A DNA stretch of 64,000 bases from Verrucomicrobiales bacterium (GCA_029213005.1 JARGPI010000010.1:1-64000), one strand, 5' to 3'. Numbered from the stretch's first letter, positions 16,237 through 24,930 are shown. Numbers and translations: made by a program. Notes: generated by a model from the letters alone, not told the origin.

Positions 16237-19110
16237 ATGGACTTCAATGAGTGGCTGGAGCGACAGGGGCTAGGCAAATACGCCGCTACCTTTGCTGCGC
16301 ATGGAATCGACGAGGTCGAGATCCTCGGCGATATCAGTGATACTGAGTTGGCATCACTGGGTATCCCGGTTGGTGCGAGAAAGAAAATACTCAGAGCCAT
16401 TTCTCAAGGAACCGGAGCGGCAAGTCTTCCCGCGACTAATCCAATTCCGGAGGTCCCCGTTCCCCCAGCCTCTCCCCATCAACCGGAAGCGATCGAAACA
16501 TCCCCGCCGGCCGGTCAACCGCCCGTTACCCACGTCCCCTGGGTTGCCGACTACCCCATTCACGAAACGCCACCCGGCGCGCCCTCTCCCCCACCAAAAG
16601 CAAAGCGAAGTCACAAAGGAACGATTTTAGTTACCGCACTGGTGGTTCTTGCGGGGCTGGTCTTTATCGGCGTCAAAACTTCGGCTATCCCCGGGGTTAA
16701 AAAGAGACCCGATATTGCCGATTTAATCGAAGAGACCGCCCTCGTAACAAAACCATCATTACAACCGACGGTCGGCCCCGTCCCGAACGATCCGGCCCCC
16801 TCGCCTACGGTAGCGGAGATCTCTCTAGAACCGAAGACGGAAGACGCCCCGGTTAAGCCACTACATTTCCAACTCGTCTCCGCGGACGTCGCCACCTATC
16901 AGGACCATATTCTACCACTCCTCGAAACCTACTGCCACAGTTGTCATGGTGAGGATAAAGTGAAAGGCAGTGTCGATATGTTACCCTTCGCCACAGCTGA
17001 ATCGCTGATGGCCGAACGAAAGCTCTGGCTCAACATCCTTGAACAAATTGAGACCGAAGAGATGCCGACAAAAGAGCCGCTCCCAAGCAAAGAAGAAAGG
17101 CATCTTATGGTCGAGTGGCTCCACAAAAAGCTCAATGACATCGACTGGTCTGCGATTCGCGATGCGGGCCACGTCACGATCCCCCGACTGACCAATGTCG
17201 AATATCAAAACACGATCCGGGACCTCTTAGGAGTCGACCTCTCAGCCGTCGCCTCATTTTCGGCTGATGGTGAAGGCCAGAGCGGTTTTACTACCGATCG
17301 GGAAAATCTGTTTATCACCCCGGCGGCGATGGAAAAATATTTTGCGGCAGCAGAAGAAGCGGTCAATACCATAGCGGATGCGGATATAAAGCCGATAAAA
17401 ATCAAACGGGAAGCGGAGGATATGTCCAGTGCGGCCCAACCTGGTCAATACAGTAACTTCACGGGACGACGGTTAACGATTCCTCAGACCACCCTTTACG
17501 ATGTGATCGAATTCCCCGCTGATGGGGAATACACCTTTGTCATCCAGGGGCTTTCAACCGACGGCCCCATTGCAGGGGTAAGGCTCCGCATCAATGATGA
17601 AGTGAAAGGCGACATCGTTATCGAAGGCAACAGTACCGAACCAGGAAGGTTGACCTGCTTTGTGACAAAAGGCACCCACCAGGTTGCGTGGAATAAAGAA
17701 AACTCGGCATTGCCGCCTAACGTTCGAAAAAGGCTTAAGCGCGGCGTCTTTTTGGGAGCCATGGCAGTGGACTGGATGGCCGTCACCGGGCCAATCGGTA
17801 ATACCACTCCAAAACAGAGTATTATTTTATCTCCGTCGTCAGTTTTGCCTCCGGATAAGGCGGCCTCCCAAACCATCTATACTTTTACCCAGAGAGCATT
17901 TCGCAGACCGGTTGAAAATGAAGTTTTGAGCCGCTATTTCTCTATTTATCGAAAAGCCACCGAAAGCGGTATGAACTACGGCCAGTCAATAAAAATGGCT
18001 CTGACGGCGGTTCTGGTCTCCCCAAAGTTTCTCTTTCGTCATGAATTTGCTCCCACCGAAAATATCGAGGGCGAGTTCGAACTCGATCAGTTTCAAATCG
18101 CCTCACGACTTTCCTATTTTCTGTGGCATTCAATGCCCGACCGGGAACTTTTCAGTCTCGCAAATAACGGCAAACTGAAAGACCCCGAAATCCTCCGGGC
18201 TCAGGTTCGAAGGATGATTTCCGATCCAAAATCCCGCAGTTTCACTACCGAATTCCTCGGACAGTGGTTGGGATTTGCGTCAGTAGGGATTGATCTGATA
18301 CCTGATAAAAAAGTCTTCCCCGCATTTAGCAACACCCTCGCCAATGCAATGAAACAGGAGACCATATTGACTTTCGAACATTTGGTAAAATCCGATCACA
18401 GCCTGCTGGCCCTGCTCGATACCAAAGCGACATTTCTCAATGAACCACTTGCCAAACTATACCGCGTGGAAGGAGTTATAGGCCCGGAAATGCGACCCGT
18501 GCGACTAACCGACCGACCCAACCGGGGAGGTTTACTCGGCATGGCCAGCATCTTGACGGCAACCTCCAGCTCAACCCGCACCAGTCCGGTGCTGCGTGGA
18601 AAATGGGTGCTCGAAACGCTGTTAGGTGAACATATTCCCGAACCCCCGGCCGATGCGGGGCAACTACCGGCGAACGCAGGTCATACCGGCAAAACCTTAC
18701 GGGAAGAATTGGAAATCCACCGGGACAAAGAGGGATGCAAAAACTGCCATGACAAAATCGACCCCATCGGATTCGGGATGGAGAATTTTAACGGGATCGG
18801 TCAATTTCGTACCAAACACAAAGGCAAACCAATCGACAATAAAGGCGAGTTGGATGGTTTTACCTTTACCGGCGTTGACGAGCTGAAACGCTGGCTCAAA
18901 GCGGAACGCAAAGAGGCATTCCTCCGGAATATTTCCGAGCGCATGCTGGCCTTTGCTCTCGGTCGCGAACTGAAAACCTTCGATGAAGGCCCGGTTTTGG
19001 AAATACTCGCAGCGCTGGAAGCCAACGAAAATCGAGCCATCACTCTGCTCGAGGAAATTGTATTGAGCTATCCGTTCCACCACCAAAACAATTCACCCTC
19101 TGACTATTGA
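16237..19110 (+). CDS. SAM domain fused to planctomycete-type cytochrome (DUF1587/1592/1588/1585)
   Basis: A 957-residue protein. Residues 1-56 form a SAM domain (MDFNEWLERQGLGKYA, SLGIPVGARKK), followed by a Pro-rich linker and one membrane helix (about 127-148). The rest is the planctomycete cytochrome series: a heme c site C233-H-S-C-H237 (PSCyt1), the DUF1587 block RLTNVEYQNTIRDLLGVD, the DUF1592 block SYFLWHSMPDREL, the DUF1588 block GGLLGMASILTATSSSTRTSPVLRG, and a second heme-type site C834-KN-C-H838 in the DUF1585 region. Homologues of the cytochrome part normally have an ordinary signal peptide, so an N-terminal SAM domain is unusual. It pairs with the DUF1552 gene that follows, as is standard for this family. 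A redox role in the periplasm is probable; substrate unknown. Confidence 0.92.
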   Translation: MDFNEWLERQGLGKYAATFAAHGIDEVEILGDISDTELASLGIPVGARKKILRAISQGTGAASLPATNPIPEVPVPPASPHQPEAIETSPPAGQPPVTHVPWVADYPIHETPPGAPSPPPKAKRSHKGTILVTALVVLAGLVFIGVKTSAIPGVKKRPDIADLIEETALVTKPSLQPTVGPVPNDPAPSPTVAEISLEPKTEDAPVKPLHFQLVSADVATYQDHILPLLETYCHSCHGEDKVKGSVDMLPFATAESLMAERKLWLNILEQIETEEMPTKEPLPSKEERHLMVEWLHKKLNDIDWSAIRDAGHVTIPRLTNVEYQNTIRDLLGVDLSAVASFSADGEGQSGFTTDRENLFITPAAMEKYFAAAEEAVNTIADADIKPIKIKREAEDMSSAAQPGQYSNFTGRRLTIPQTTLYDVIEFPADGEYTFVIQGLSTDGPIAGVRLRINDEVKGDIVIEGNSTEPGRLTCFVTKGTHQVAWNKENSALPPNVRKRLKRGVFLGAMAVDWMAVTGPIGNTTPKQSIILSPSSVLPPDKAASQTIYTFTQRAFRRPVENEVLSRYFSIYRKATESGMNYGQSIKMALTAVLVSPKFLFRHEFAPTENIEGEFELDQFQIASRLSYFLWHSMPDRELFSLANNGKLKDPEILRAQVRRMISDPKSRSFTTEFLGQWLGFASVGIDLIPDKKVFPAFSNTLANAMKQETILTFEHLVKSDHSLLALLDTKATFLNEPLAKLYRVEGVIGPEMRPVRLTDRPNRGGLLGMASILTATSSSTRTSPVLRGKWVLETLLGEHIPEPPADAGQLPANAGHTGKTLREELEIHRDKEGCKNCHDKIDPIGFGMENFNGIGQFRTKHKGKPIDNKGELDGFTFTGVDELKRWLKAERKEAFLRNISERMLAFALGRELKTFDEGPVLEILAALEANENRAITLLEEIVLSYPFHHQNNSPSDY

Positions 19111-19112
19111 TT

Positions 19113-20423
19113 ATGCAAAGAAAATGGCAAATTTCGCGACGCACACTGCTGCGCGGCATCGGTGCCTCACTCGCTCTACCTCAGCTGGAAATCATGGGCG
19201 CGAGCGTAGAGTCATCAGGAGCCCCGAAACGGCTCGTCTCGATTTTCCAACCCAATGGCGTTGCACCGGGAGCATGGGACGTCGATGGCGTCGGAACCAA
19301 CTTCAGGTTTTCTCCTATATTGAAACCGCTCGAAAGTTTACGCGATGATATAGTGGTTATTTCCGGTCTCAACAATCAAGCCAGTGGCGGGCATGTCACC
19401 ATGACCGGCTCCTTCCTCACCGGAGTATCTTTGAGCCGACAGGGCAAAAACGCCCCGTCCCTCGACCAACAAGTCGCTGAAAAAATCGGAGGAGACACCA
19501 AGTTTCCCTCGCTGGTTCTCGGAACCGAAGCCCCCAGACAGGGATCCGCCGGAGGACGGGCCATTTCTTTAGCTTCCACCGTATCCTGGAGTTCCGCGAC
19601 CACTCGAATATCGCCCGAGATCAGCCCAAGAGTTGCTTTCGACCGGATGTTCAAAATAACGAGCGGACCTGAAGCGATTCGGAACGCAGAAATCCGTAAA
19701 AGTGTCATCGATCTGGTTTTGGAGGACGCCAAAACTCTACGCCGAAAGGCCAGCAATCTCGACAAGCACAAGATTGATGACTATCTCGAGAGCGTCCGCT
19801 CCGTCGAGAGACAAATGGACCGAACCATTGCCCCTGTCGAAAAATCGTGGACCCCACCCACCAGCCCGGCTCCCGGAGATATCGTTCGCCCCGAACCCGG
19901 CCTGCCCGTTGATTTGAATGAGCATATCAACCTGATGATGGATCTCATCGTTTTGGCTCTTTGGACCGATAACACCCGCGTCGCAACCTTGATGACCGCT
20001 CACGGTTTCAGTCGACAGAATTTCAGTTTTCTGGACGGGGTTTCCGGCGATCACCACGGTATGTCCCATCACAAGAACATTCCGGCAAAGGTGAAAGAAT
20101 ATACAAAAGTCAGCACCTGGTTCGTCGAGCGCCTTGCCTACTTCCTTAACCGGCTCAAAGCGATCGACGAAGGCAACGGTAGTCTACTCGACAACTCCAT
20201 TGTTCTATACGGCTCGGGGATGAAAGATGGCAACGGGCACAAGAAAAACAATCTCCCGATTCTCCTCGCCGGTAATGGACAGGGATCCATAAAAACCGGC
20301 CAGCATGTCAAGGTAGCCAGCCAACCCCTCGCCAACCTGCATTTAACCCTGGCTCAGAAATTTGGTATTGAAGACGAATCCTTTAATGGCGTTGGAAAGA
20401 CACACATTGCAGAAATCAGCTAG
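19113..20423 (+). CDS. DUF1552 (HXXSHH) protein with Tat signal
   Basis: A 436-residue protein with a twin-arginine signal (ISRRTLLRGIGASLALP, residues 7-23). DUF1552 features include FQPNGVAPGAW near the start and the HXXSHH-type motif HHGMSHH in the C-terminal third. It also has NSIVLYGSGMKDGN, reminiscent of alkaline-phosphatase-like folds. ATG 19113 is chosen; TTG 19107 in frame would overlap the previous stop. The family almost always neighbours the DUF1592-type cytochrome, as it does here, and a Tat-exported, possibly metal-dependent partner is likely. No biochemical function of DUF1552 is established to my knowledge. It ends the ExbBD/SAM gene run. Confidence 0.93.
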   Translation: MQRKWQISRRTLLRGIGASLALPQLEIMGASVESSGAPKRLVSIFQPNGVAPGAWDVDGVGTNFRFSPILKPLESLRDDIVVISGLNNQASGGHVTMTGSFLTGVSLSRQGKNAPSLDQQVAEKIGGDTKFPSLVLGTEAPRQGSAGGRAISLASTVSWSSATTRISPEISPRVAFDRMFKITSGPEAIRNAEIRKSVIDLVLEDAKTLRRKASNLDKHKIDDYLESVRSVERQMDRTIAPVEKSWTPPTSPAPGDIVRPEPGLPVDLNEHINLMMDLIVLALWTDNTRVATLMTAHGFSRQNFSFLDGVSGDHHGMSHHKNIPAKVKEYTKVSTWFVERLAYFLNRLKAIDEGNGSLLDNSIVLYGSGMKDGNGHKKNNLPILLAGNGQGSIKTGQHVKVASQPLANLHLTLAQKFGIEDESFNGVGKTHIAEIS

Positions 20424-20515
20424 AAAGACCCAACATTTAACAGTTTGTGAATCTACACGGAATAAATCCGCTGATCGCTGCCCCTTTCTATTGGCTTGGA
20501 GGCATTGAATCGAAA

Positions 20516-20533
20516 TGTGGCTTTGAGCCATGG
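20516..20533 (+). promoter_or_regulatory. 18-bp upstream element, copy 3
   Basis: TGTGGCTTTGAGCCATGG, preceded by TTGAATCGAAA. Its ATG (20530) is in frame with the AraC-type gene and may even serve as its start, although a second ATG follows ten codons later. Confidence 0.6.
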
Positions 20534-21381
20534 CATTATCCGCTTTTAAACACGAAACTATGAACAAGTTGAGGAAAGAAAAAGACAATTCTCAAAAAGC
20601 CTTACCTGGCTACCGAATTTTCCCGGTGGCCTGGCAACTGGTTTCAGCGAAAGGTTTCGACGCTTCACCCTGTGACTCAGAGAGTTCACTACCAGCGATT
20701 TGGGTAAACCTCGAAGGCGAAGTTATTCATTTTTCAAAACCGGCCAATGACCAGGGGAAGAAAAAAAGAGAATTCCCTGCTTTTTCGATACCGCCCCTAC
20801 ACTTTTCGGTTCTGCGGCACCATCCTCACCAACTCAAAATAAATGGGACTGGAAAGCTGCTAGTCGTCACCCTAGATTCGGTACCGGCTTTTCCTGAGTA
20901 CCCCGACGATTCAATCAATGTGTTTCCGGTACCTACAGTCGCCTTATCGCTGTTGGAAAACCTGTTGGAGGAGAATTCCGAGGTTCCGCTGCCGTTAACG
21001 GTTCGCGCATTGATAGAGCTTCTGACACCCAGTCTTTGCGATGAATTTGAGAAAGATGAAACGATCAAATTCCGGAACTATATTTCGCAGCACCTCAGCG
21101 AACACATCTCAATCGAAGATATTGCGGCCGCTCTCGGGATGTCAACCGTTCGCCTTCGTGAATTGACCCGGGAAACGATTGGGATGACTCCGGCAGCCTA
21201 TCTCCGGGAGGAGAGAAATCGACTGGCACGGGACCTTCTCGCGACAACAAGTATCCGCATCGAACAAATTGCGGAAAGAACCGGGTATTCGGACAGATTT
21301 TCGTTTACCCGGGCGTTCACTGCTGCAACCGGGTTAAGCCCAAACGCCTACCGCGAATCTGCAGTAATAAACAAAAGGTGA
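20530..21381 (+). CDS. AraC-family transcriptional regulator
   Basis: A protein of 283 residues (273 if ATG 20560 is used, the start outside the 18-bp element). The N-terminal part (about 30-170) is beta-rich and resembles a cupin-like sensor in pattern (ASPCDSESSLPAIWVNLEGEVIHF) but is not a clear match. The C-terminal 100 residues hold the two AraC helix-turn-helix units: ISIEDIAAALGMSTVRLRELTRE and IRIEQIAERTGYSDRFSFTRAF, followed by the family end TGLSPNAYR. AraC regulators often sit beside the sugar-use genes they control. Candidate targets are the autotransporter and DUF1080 genes downstream or the operons bearing the 18-bp element; the binding site is not known. Confidence 0.92.
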   Translation: MALSAFKHETMNKLRKEKDNSQKALPGYRIFPVAWQLVSAKGFDASPCDSESSLPAIWVNLEGEVIHFSKPANDQGKKKREFPAFSIPPLHFSVLRHHPHQLKINGTGKLLVVTLDSVPAFPEYPDDSINVFPVPTVALSLLENLLEENSEVPLPLTVRALIELLTPSLCDEFEKDETIKFRNYISQHLSEHISIEDIAAALGMSTVRLRELTRETIGMTPAAYLREERNRLARDLLATTSIRIEQIAERTGYSDRFSFTRAFTAATGLSPNAYRESAVINKR

Positions 21382-21412
21382 AAATTGAAGCTTGTAGCTA
21401 ATTTTTTGTGCA

Positions 21413-21446
21413 ATGACACAAAAATGGATCGGATTTGTTATATTCA
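21413..21446 (+). promoter_or_regulatory. 34-bp ATGACA...TGTTATAT element, copy A
   Basis: Begins ATGACACAAAAATGG and ends TGTTATATTCA. It agrees with copy B (21653-21686) at 24 of 34 positions with identical internal spacing. It stands ahead of the autotransporter relic, as copy B stands ahead of the intact gene. Confidence 0.5.
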
Positions 21447-21511
21447 GGCGGTGAAGAAATAGAGCAGGCATAGCCCCTTCCTCCTGTTACAGAAGCTTTC
21501 GACGCTTCTGC

Positions 21512-21574
21512 CACGCTCTTCTTAAACCGGACGTTAAATCGCATCAGGGCACCTTCGAAGCGCCTCCCCTCTGC
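21512..21574 (+). pseudogene. Relic of an autotransporter 3' end
   Basis: Between GACGTT and AAGCG this stretch matches the 3' end of the intact autotransporter gene at 28 of 33 bases (gene positions about 23704-23736), in the same codon phase: HALLKPDVKSHQGTFEA here against GRFFQQDVQLHQGTVKA there. No further part of the gene is visible upstream. Together with the duplicated 34-bp element it suggests a former tandem copy of the autotransporter gene that has lost nearly all of its body. Confidence 0.6.
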
Positions 21575-21652
21575 CATACTCATTCATGGCTTCTCACCGC
21601 CCAAATAACTTACAATTATTAATAGTTAATACATCCTTAACTTCTATCCGAA

Positions 21653-21686
21653 ATGACATAAAAAAGTACACGCTCTGTCATATACA
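21653..21686 (+). promoter_or_regulatory. 34-bp ATGACA...TGTCATAT element, copy B
   Basis: Begins ATGACATAAAAAAG and ends TGTCATATACA. ATGACA and TGTCAT form a 6-bp inverted repeat 17 bases apart, and ATATAC could be part of a -10 box. It lies 60 bases before the autotransporter ATG, a fitting place for its promoter or operator. Confidence 0.5.
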
Positions 21687-21746
21687 ACCCGCCTTACCCT
21701 TCTATCATGGAGGCTCGAAACACACACACCCTTCCCACTCATCACG

Positions 21747-23753
21747 ATGAAAAAAGGAATTCTATTCCCAGTCACCTCGGTTAAAAAAAGTTACCTTCTG
21801 ACCGCAAGGTGGTCTATTTTTGCGATCCTTAGCTTGGCTACCGCTTTACATGCTCAAACCGTTGTCTATCAGGACGTCTTTGATAATGATACCCTCGCGA
21901 TCAACACCGGTATAGGCGGTGGATTAGCGAATCGATCGTTTGGCGGCCATTTCTGGGAGGATAACGGGAATCTTAATTTCAATCGCTCTGGAGGAAATAA
22001 TTTCGTAGTAAGCGCAACGACTTACTCGATGAACACGTTTCAATCAGATAAGGGTTTTGAATTAAGCGTAAACTATTCAGATGGAAGTTTCGGTGCCGGC
22101 GCTAGAAGACTTTCTTTCGGATTGATTTCTGATACCACTGATTTAGCGACTTACACGCCGTCGAATCCCAATAATCGTAATCCATTTGGAGGTGATCCCA
22201 ATCTGTATAGTATCGGTTTAACCGTCAGAGAGGGATTAACCTTTTCCGACGGAACGAGCGTGACGACACTTGACGCAGCTAACGTTCAAACCGGATCGGC
22301 AGCTGTCATTAAAGTATTAGACGACGGAATGGGGGGTGCTGACTGGAGCTATCTAATTGATGGCGTTATCCAAGGGTCCGGTAATATCGCAACTTTCGAC
22401 TTCGCCTCAAGCTATCGGTTTGCGGCCTACGGTCAGGACAATGAAGGGGCGAGGTCGCTCCAAGCCGTTTCACTCGCCGTCATTGATCCTGATCCAATCA
22501 TCACCGTTACCGATAATGCGGCGATTCTGCAACTGATCAGCAGCGCGATTCCATCCAATATTGCGATCGGACAGGTCGCATCTCAGGTGCACGGCACCGG
22601 CTTGCGCGATCTCAATAAGCGTATCTTCAGACTCCGAAGCAGGATTGGTTCAGGCGGCGGTTTTGCGCGAGCCCCCGATCAAAACAGAGGTCGCGAGGTT
22701 TCCGTTTCCCGGCTTTATCGTATGGAGCGGGATCTGAAAGTGCAAAGCACGATCAATCTCAATGGACCGGCCAGAGCTTCGAACCCGCAAAGCGCCGATT
22801 ACGAAAACGCCCGCTTTGACGATCATTATCCTCTGACCCCGCGCGTAACGGTTCAGGCTGGTGAAGTCTTTCCCCACTCAAATGGACTGGAAGCCTACGC
22901 TTCTTACGACTACGGACAGTTCGACCTCAATCCCCTCGGACAAAACGCAGGAGTTGAGTCCCGAACCCACGCTGGAACCGTTGGCGTGGAGTATGTGGTA
23001 ACGCCAAGTCTTGCGGTGGGCCTCGGTTTTACTCACGTCGAAAATGACAATGAACTGTCCAACGGGCTTGGAGCAGTCGATCTTGAAGGCAACGCCATAT
23101 CAGGTTACGCTTCCTATTTCAGAAACAATCTGTGGGGTGACCTTCTTTACAGTCAGGGAGATTACGAAGCTCAAATTAGCCGAAATACCCTCCTCGGAAC
23201 TACGGTGTCAGCCCGACCCAATGTGGAAGCCCACCAGACGACGTTGAATCTCGGCTATAACATTCCGATGGAAGATCGTTTCACCCATGGCCCCACTTTC
23301 CGGGCGGATTATAGCTGGGGGAAACTCGAGGGGTACACCGAACGCGGCGACGCACGCGCCAACACCATCTTTGAGCAACAAAATTACGAATCGCTGATCA
23401 CGACCCTGGGTTGGCAACTCAACTGGAGACATGAAACCCACTGGGGCGCGATGCTACCTCAGTTTCGACTAGGCTATGGCCGGGAAAATACCGACCGTGA
23501 AACTAACGTGAGTGGAACTCTGCAAAACAGTCCGATCACCTTTGTTCAGGGTGGAAATATAATAGGCAACGGAGGCTCCGTGACGAACACAATCAGTCGT
23601 GAAGACCCCGGTGAAGGATGGATGGAATTTGGAGCCGGAATGGGATTCGACTTCCACAATAACTTTTCTCTTACCTTTGATTACAACGGACGCTTCTTTC
23701 AGCAGGACGTTCAATTGCATCAGGGCACTGTCAAAGCGACTTGGCGATTCTAA
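21747..23753 (+). CDS. Autotransporter (type Va-like) outer-membrane protein
   Basis: A 668-residue protein. The signal segment has a long n-region (residues 1-36, ending ALHAQ). The passenger (about 37-265) is beta-rich and resembles a lectin/LamG-like sandwich in pattern (YQDVFDNDTL, FELSVNYSDG, YSIGLTVREG). A short linker (SAIPSNIAIGQVASQVHGTGLRDLNKRIFRLR) leads into the beta-barrel from about 360 to the end, with alternating hydrophobic strands (EAYASYDYGQFDLNP, HAGTVGVEYVVTPSLAVGLG) and the classical C-terminal aromatic residue (VKATWRF). The barrel should sit in the outer membrane and expose or release the passenger. Upstream lie a duplicated promoter-like element and the relic of a second copy. 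A role in binding polysaccharide is inference. Confidence 0.88.
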   Translation: MKKGILFPVTSVKKSYLLTARWSIFAILSLATALHAQTVVYQDVFDNDTLAINTGIGGGLANRSFGGHFWEDNGNLNFNRSGGNNFVVSATTYSMNTFQSDKGFELSVNYSDGSFGAGARRLSFGLISDTTDLATYTPSNPNNRNPFGGDPNLYSIGLTVREGLTFSDGTSVTTLDAANVQTGSAAVIKVLDDGMGGADWSYLIDGVIQGSGNIATFDFASSYRFAAYGQDNEGARSLQAVSLAVIDPDPIITVTDNAAILQLISSAIPSNIAIGQVASQVHGTGLRDLNKRIFRLRSRIGSGGGFARAPDQNRGREVSVSRLYRMERDLKVQSTINLNGPARASNPQSADYENARFDDHYPLTPRVTVQAGEVFPHSNGLEAYASYDYGQFDLNPLGQNAGVESRTHAGTVGVEYVVTPSLAVGLGFTHVENDNELSNGLGAVDLEGNAISGYASYFRNNLWGDLLYSQGDYEAQISRNTLLGTTVSARPNVEAHQTTLNLGYNIPMEDRFTHGPTFRADYSWGKLEGYTERGDARANTIFEQQNYESLITTLGWQLNWRHETHWGAMLPQFRLGYGRENTDRETNVSGTLQNSPITFVQGGNIIGNGGSVTNTISREDPGEGWMEFGAGMGFDFHNNFSLTFDYNGRFFQQDVQLHQGTVKATWRF

Positions 23754-23884
23754 GAGCCCGACAGGAGCGCCTGGTTGAGAGCAAATCGCTTCCTGAGAAC
23801 AAACCGACAGCCGTTCAAAACGGCTTGAGTTGCAGCCCGGTGCCTCCTTAAAACACGCAAATATCAACCGCCTTTGAATACTGA

Positions 23885-23902
23885 GGTGGATTTCGAGTAT
23901 GG
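23885..23902 (+). promoter_or_regulatory. 18-bp upstream element, copy 4
   Basis: GGTGGATTTCGAGTATGG, preceded by TTGAATACTGA. The ATG in it opens an 18-codon frame (23899-23952) whose TGA overlaps the ATG of the DUF1080 gene as ATGA. The longer DUF1080 frame open from 23874 would run across this element, which argues for the later start. Confidence 0.6.
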
Positions 23903-23948
23903 AGTATTCCCGTTTCTTCCAGCAAATTCAGGAATCCTTCACAACTCT

Positions 23949-24797
23949 ATGAAACAACTTCCCGGTGCCGACATCTATTCACTTTCCAGACGGTACAGGG
24001 TACACTCCCGCACTGTACCCTGTACCGTTTCAAATAGTACAGGGTACAATTTGATTTTGAGCTTCCTTCTTATGTGGATTCTCCCCACTCTCGTATCTGC
24101 TCAAACACCTGAACCTGTTTCCCTTTTTGACGGTAAAACGCTGGATGGCTGGGAATCGAGCGACGGCATTTGGCGGGTTGAAGATGGCGCTATCACGGCC
24201 GGTTCTCATGAAAAGAAATTCCCAAAAAACGAATTCATCTGCACGGAAAAGAGCTATGCCAATTTCGATCTGAAGTTAAAAATCAAATGCTCGGGGGATT
24301 TGGCAACCGGCCAGGTCAACAGCGGCATCCAGATCCGTAGCGCCCGATTGCCCAATGGCAGTGTGGCTGGATACCAAATCGATTGTGGCAAGGGTTGGTT
24401 CGGCAAAATCTTTGATGAACATCGCCGACGTCTCATCTACCCCAAACCCGTCGATGAGGAAGCCCTCTTAAAAGGCGTCGATACTTTTGGTTGGAACGAT
24501 TACCGCATCCTCGCCGAGGGCCCGCGGATCCAGGTATGGATCAATGGAATCAAGGCGACTGACTACACAGAGACCAATCCCGAAATACCGCTCGAAGGAA
24601 TCATCGCACCACAAATTCATTCCGGTGGCCATGTCATGGTTCAATTTAAAGAGATTTCGATCATCGAATTACCACCGACTCCCGGCTCACCGACCTGGGA
24701 ATCACTGGGCGGCATCAAAGCAGCCCTTGAGAAGGTCACTCCGAAGAAAAAGCCACGAAAGAAAAAAGGTAAAGGGAAGGACAAACCACCCGAATAG
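23949..24797 (+). CDS. DUF1080 (3-keto-disaccharide hydrolase-like) exported protein
   Basis: A 282-residue protein from ATG 23949; the frame extends to 23874 but there it overlaps the 18-bp element. The hydrophobic signal core (LILSFLLMWILPTLVSAQ) ends at residue 52, giving an abnormally long n-region whose residues about 14-33 come from a palindromic repeat. The mature part has the DUF1080 marks: VSLFDGKTLDGWE, the IWRVEDGAI block, SGIQIRS, and the GGHVMVQFKEISI strand near the end. It is a concanavalin-like beta sandwich in known relatives, several of which are linked to sugar cleavage. A Lys/Arg-rich tail ends it. It may act on the same polysaccharide as the sulfatases. Confidence 0.9.
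   Translation: MKQLPGADIYSLSRRYRVHSRTVPCTVSNSTGYNLILSFLLMWILPTLVSAQTPEPVSLFDGKTLDGWESSDGIWRVEDGAITAGSHEKKFPKNEFICTEKSYANFDLKLKIKCSGDLATGQVNSGIQIRSARLPNGSVAGYQIDCGKGWFGKIFDEHRRRLIYPKPVDEEALLKGVDTFGWNDYRILAEGPRIQVWINGIKATDYTETNPEIPLEGIIAPQIHSGGHVMVQFKEISIIELPPTPGSPTWESLGGIKAALEKVTPKKKPRKKKGKGKDKPPE
23990..24048. repeat. Interspersed palindromic repeat (GTACCCTGTACCGTTT type), copy 2
   Basis: Left arm ACGGTACAGGGTACA (23990-24004) and right arm TGTACCCTGTACCGT (24014-24028) form a perfect 15-bp hairpin with a 9-base loop. A third unit GTACAGGGTACA follows at 24037-24048. The core is shared with 13614-13634. It lies within the coding sequence ahead of the signal segment of the DUF1080 gene and leaves the frame open. 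Confidence 0.8.
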
Positions 24798-24930
24798 CTG
24801 GCATCGGCAACGACAAGAAGATGAAGGACAAGAATGTTCCTTCAGGTTCTTATCCGAAACCAGCCGGACTCTAAATTAAAATCCCCATACTTTTTTGTCT
24901 GTATATACTGACCTCAAAAATAAATATGCA

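Noticed and set aside
23874..23948. Longer start for the DUF1080 gene
   Set aside because: It would translate through the conserved 18-bp element and delay the signal peptide further; the ATGA-linked start is more coherent.
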